Of a stretch of DNA of 23,164 nucleotides, positions 22,008-23,164 are shown one piece after another. Numbering within the stretch: position 1 is the first letter of the stretch; the number at the start of each line of letters is the position of its first letter. The stretch lies in contig DHSB01000105.1 of assembly GCA_002408385.1 (NCBI GenBank), forward strand, positions 12,952 through 36,115. The letters run 5' to 3'. Made by a program: the position numbers and the translations under genes. Under the pieces are notes generated by a model that searched no databases, was not told where the DNA came from, and was given only the letters and a program-made list of their open reading frames with translations. The stretch is from Myxococcales bacterium UBA5297 (GTDB lineage Bacteria; Myxococcota; Myxococcia; Myxococcales; UBA5297).

Positions 22008-23164
22008 ATGACTTCTCAGGCGAACAAGATGACGATGCGTTCAGCGACCCTCCCCCTGCTCTCGGCGCTCTCGGTTCTCGGACTGGCCGCGTGCTCGGGC
22101 GCGAAACAGGAGATCAAGCCGACGCCGGTGGTTCAGGCGCCCGTGCAGGTGCGAGAGACCACCGCGGAGGAGCATCAGTACGCGGGCGTCGAGGCGCTCA
22201 AGGCGAACGATCTCGCGAAAGCCAAGCAGGAGCTCTCCAAGGCGCTCGCAAAGGACGCCAAGCTCCTCATCGCCAACTACGATCTGGGCTTCATCGCCCA
22301 GGCTGAAGGCGACCTCGAGACCGCCGCGGGTCGCTATCGCGCGGTGCTCGAGGTTGCGCCCGATCACGAGGCGACCATCCTCAACCTCGGCATGGTCTAC
22401 CGCGACCAGCAGAAATACGAGGAGGGCATCGCGCTCTACGAGAAGGCGGTCGAGCAGCGCCCCTTCGACGTCAACTACCTCAACAACCTGGCGGTGCTCT
22501 ACCGGCTCGCCAAGAGGTTCGACGAGGCGACCGAGACGGTGCGAAAGCTGCTTTCGCGCACGAAGGACAACCCGGATGCCTACAAGAACCTGGCCCTCAT
22601 CGCCTACGACCAGAACAAGCTGAGCCTCGCGGCCTTTGTCGCCGGCAACGCGGTCAAGCTCGACGAGAAGGACCCGGGCGTCTACAACAACCTGGGCCTC
22701 GTCTACATGAAGCAGGGGGAACGGCGCCTTGCGCTTGCGCAGTTCAAGAAGGCCGTTGCGCTCGACGCCGACTTTGCGCCCGGCCACGCGAACATTGGGG
22801 CGATGGCGCTGTCGTACCGGGACTACGAGACCGCGGCGGCGAGCTTCGAGAAGGTGGTCAAGCTCGACCCCACCAACGCAAACGCCCACCTGAACTTGGC
22901 CTGGGCCTACGAGGGCGTCCGGCTCAAGGACGGCACGCACCGCACGGCCGAGGCGGTCGTCGAGTTCGAGAAGGTGCTCGCGCTCGTCAAGGACCAGCCG
23001 GACGCGGTCTACGGGATGGCTCGCGCCTTTGCCGGAGAGCTGAAGGATTTGCCCAAGGCAAAGGGCTTCTACGAGCGCTACCTCGCATTGGCCGAGGGGG
23101 CTGCCAAGGAGAAGGCGGCGCAGGAGCTTCAGGTCGTCGAGCAGCGAATCCAGGCGGGGGCCCC
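22008..23164 (+). CDS. gltE: TPR lipoprotein, GltE/AglT-like (cut by the window end)
   Basis: At least 385 residues, open to the window edge with no stop seen. The signal peptide ends in the lipobox LAAC, with Cys29 as the lipid-bearing residue. A short Pro/Val/Gln linker is followed by about eight TPR units, among them YDLGFIAQAEGDLETAAGRY, LNLGMVYRDQQKYEEGIALY, NNLAVLYRLAKRFDEATETV and NNLGLVYMKQGERRLALAQF. In M. xanthus, GltE (AglT) is a TPR lipoprotein encoded directly after gltD (agmU), in physical contact with it and needed for gliding. The 18-bp gap here implies co-transcription. The start could also be the in-frame ATG at 22029 or 22035; GAGG 7 bp before 22008 favours the first. Further glt genes (gltF onward) would be expected to the right. 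Confidence 0.83.
   Translation, partial: MTSQANKMTMRSATLPLLSALSVLGLAACSGAKQEIKPTPVVQAPVQVRETTAEEHQYAGVEALKANDLAKAKQELSKALAKDAKLLIANYDLGFIAQAEGDLETAAGRYRAVLEVAPDHEATILNLGMVYRDQQKYEEGIALYEKAVEQRPFDVNYLNNLAVLYRLAKRFDEATETVRKLLSRTKDNPDAYKNLALIAYDQNKLSLAAFVAGNAVKLDEKDPGVYNNLGLVYMKQGERRLALAQFKKAVALDADFAPGHANIGAMALSYRDYETAAASFEKVVKLDPTNANAHLNLAWAYEGVRLKDGTHRTAEAVVEFEKVLALVKDQPDAVYGMARAFAGELKDLPKAKGFYERYLALAEGAAKEKAAQELQVVEQRIQAGA

Noticed and set aside
1..23164. CRISPR arrays, tRNA/rRNA genes, insertion sequences, prophage or toxin-antitoxin genes
   Set aside because: No regularly spaced repeats, transposase or integrase motifs, or RNA gene signatures were seen by reading both strands. Small or degenerate cases could be missed without a search tool.

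Overview
High-GC bacterial DNA, most likely from a myxobacterium (Myxococcota) or close relative. The evidence is the gene content: a Ser/Thr protein kinase with periplasmic PEGA domains, a TonB-dependent receptor with an N-terminal TPR plus PEGA extension, very cysteine-rich lipoproteins, and above all a set of genes matching the Glt/Agl focal-adhesion gliding machinery of Myxococcus xanthus. No mobile element, CRISPR array, rRNA or tRNA was seen.

Layout. (1) 340-2187, minus strand: a three-gene operon read leftwards, divIVA-like, YggU/DUF167, then a membrane-anchored MA-type metallopeptidase, ending at a strong hairpin. (2) 2299-3405, plus: a SUKH (SMI1/KNR4)-like protein, divergent from divIVA. 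(3) 3584-8264, plus: a PEGA-domain Ser/Thr kinase followed 52 bp later by a TPR-PEGA TonB-dependent receptor, a probable signalling or uptake pair. (4) 8265-9581: two long non-coding stretches with notable inverted repeats around a small ferritin-like helical protein. (5) 9582-10349: a coiled-coil protein of unknown function. (6) 10516-11226: ribosomal protein L3 (rplC) outside any S10-type operon. (7) 11242 to the window end, plus: Cys-rich lipoprotein, VWA lipoprotein (CglB-like), two related outer-membrane beta-barrels (GltB/GltA-like), periplasmic TPR protein (GltC-like), giant TPR protein (GltD/AgmU-like) and a TPR lipoprotein (GltE/AglT-like) cut by the window edge.

How they fit. In M. 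xanthus the CglB adhesin, the gltK-B-A-C genes and the gltD-E-F... genes are at three separate loci. Here counterparts of all three lie in one collinear block of about 12 kb. The beta-barrels and lipoproteins would form the outer-membrane platform, the VWA lipoprotein the surface adhesin, and the TPR proteins the periplasmic link to an inner-membrane motor that should be encoded beyond the right edge. The block starts 15 bp after rplC, so a housekeeping ribosomal gene may share a transcript with its first gene.

Glt assignments rest on domain type, size, order and my memory of the family; no database search was possible.
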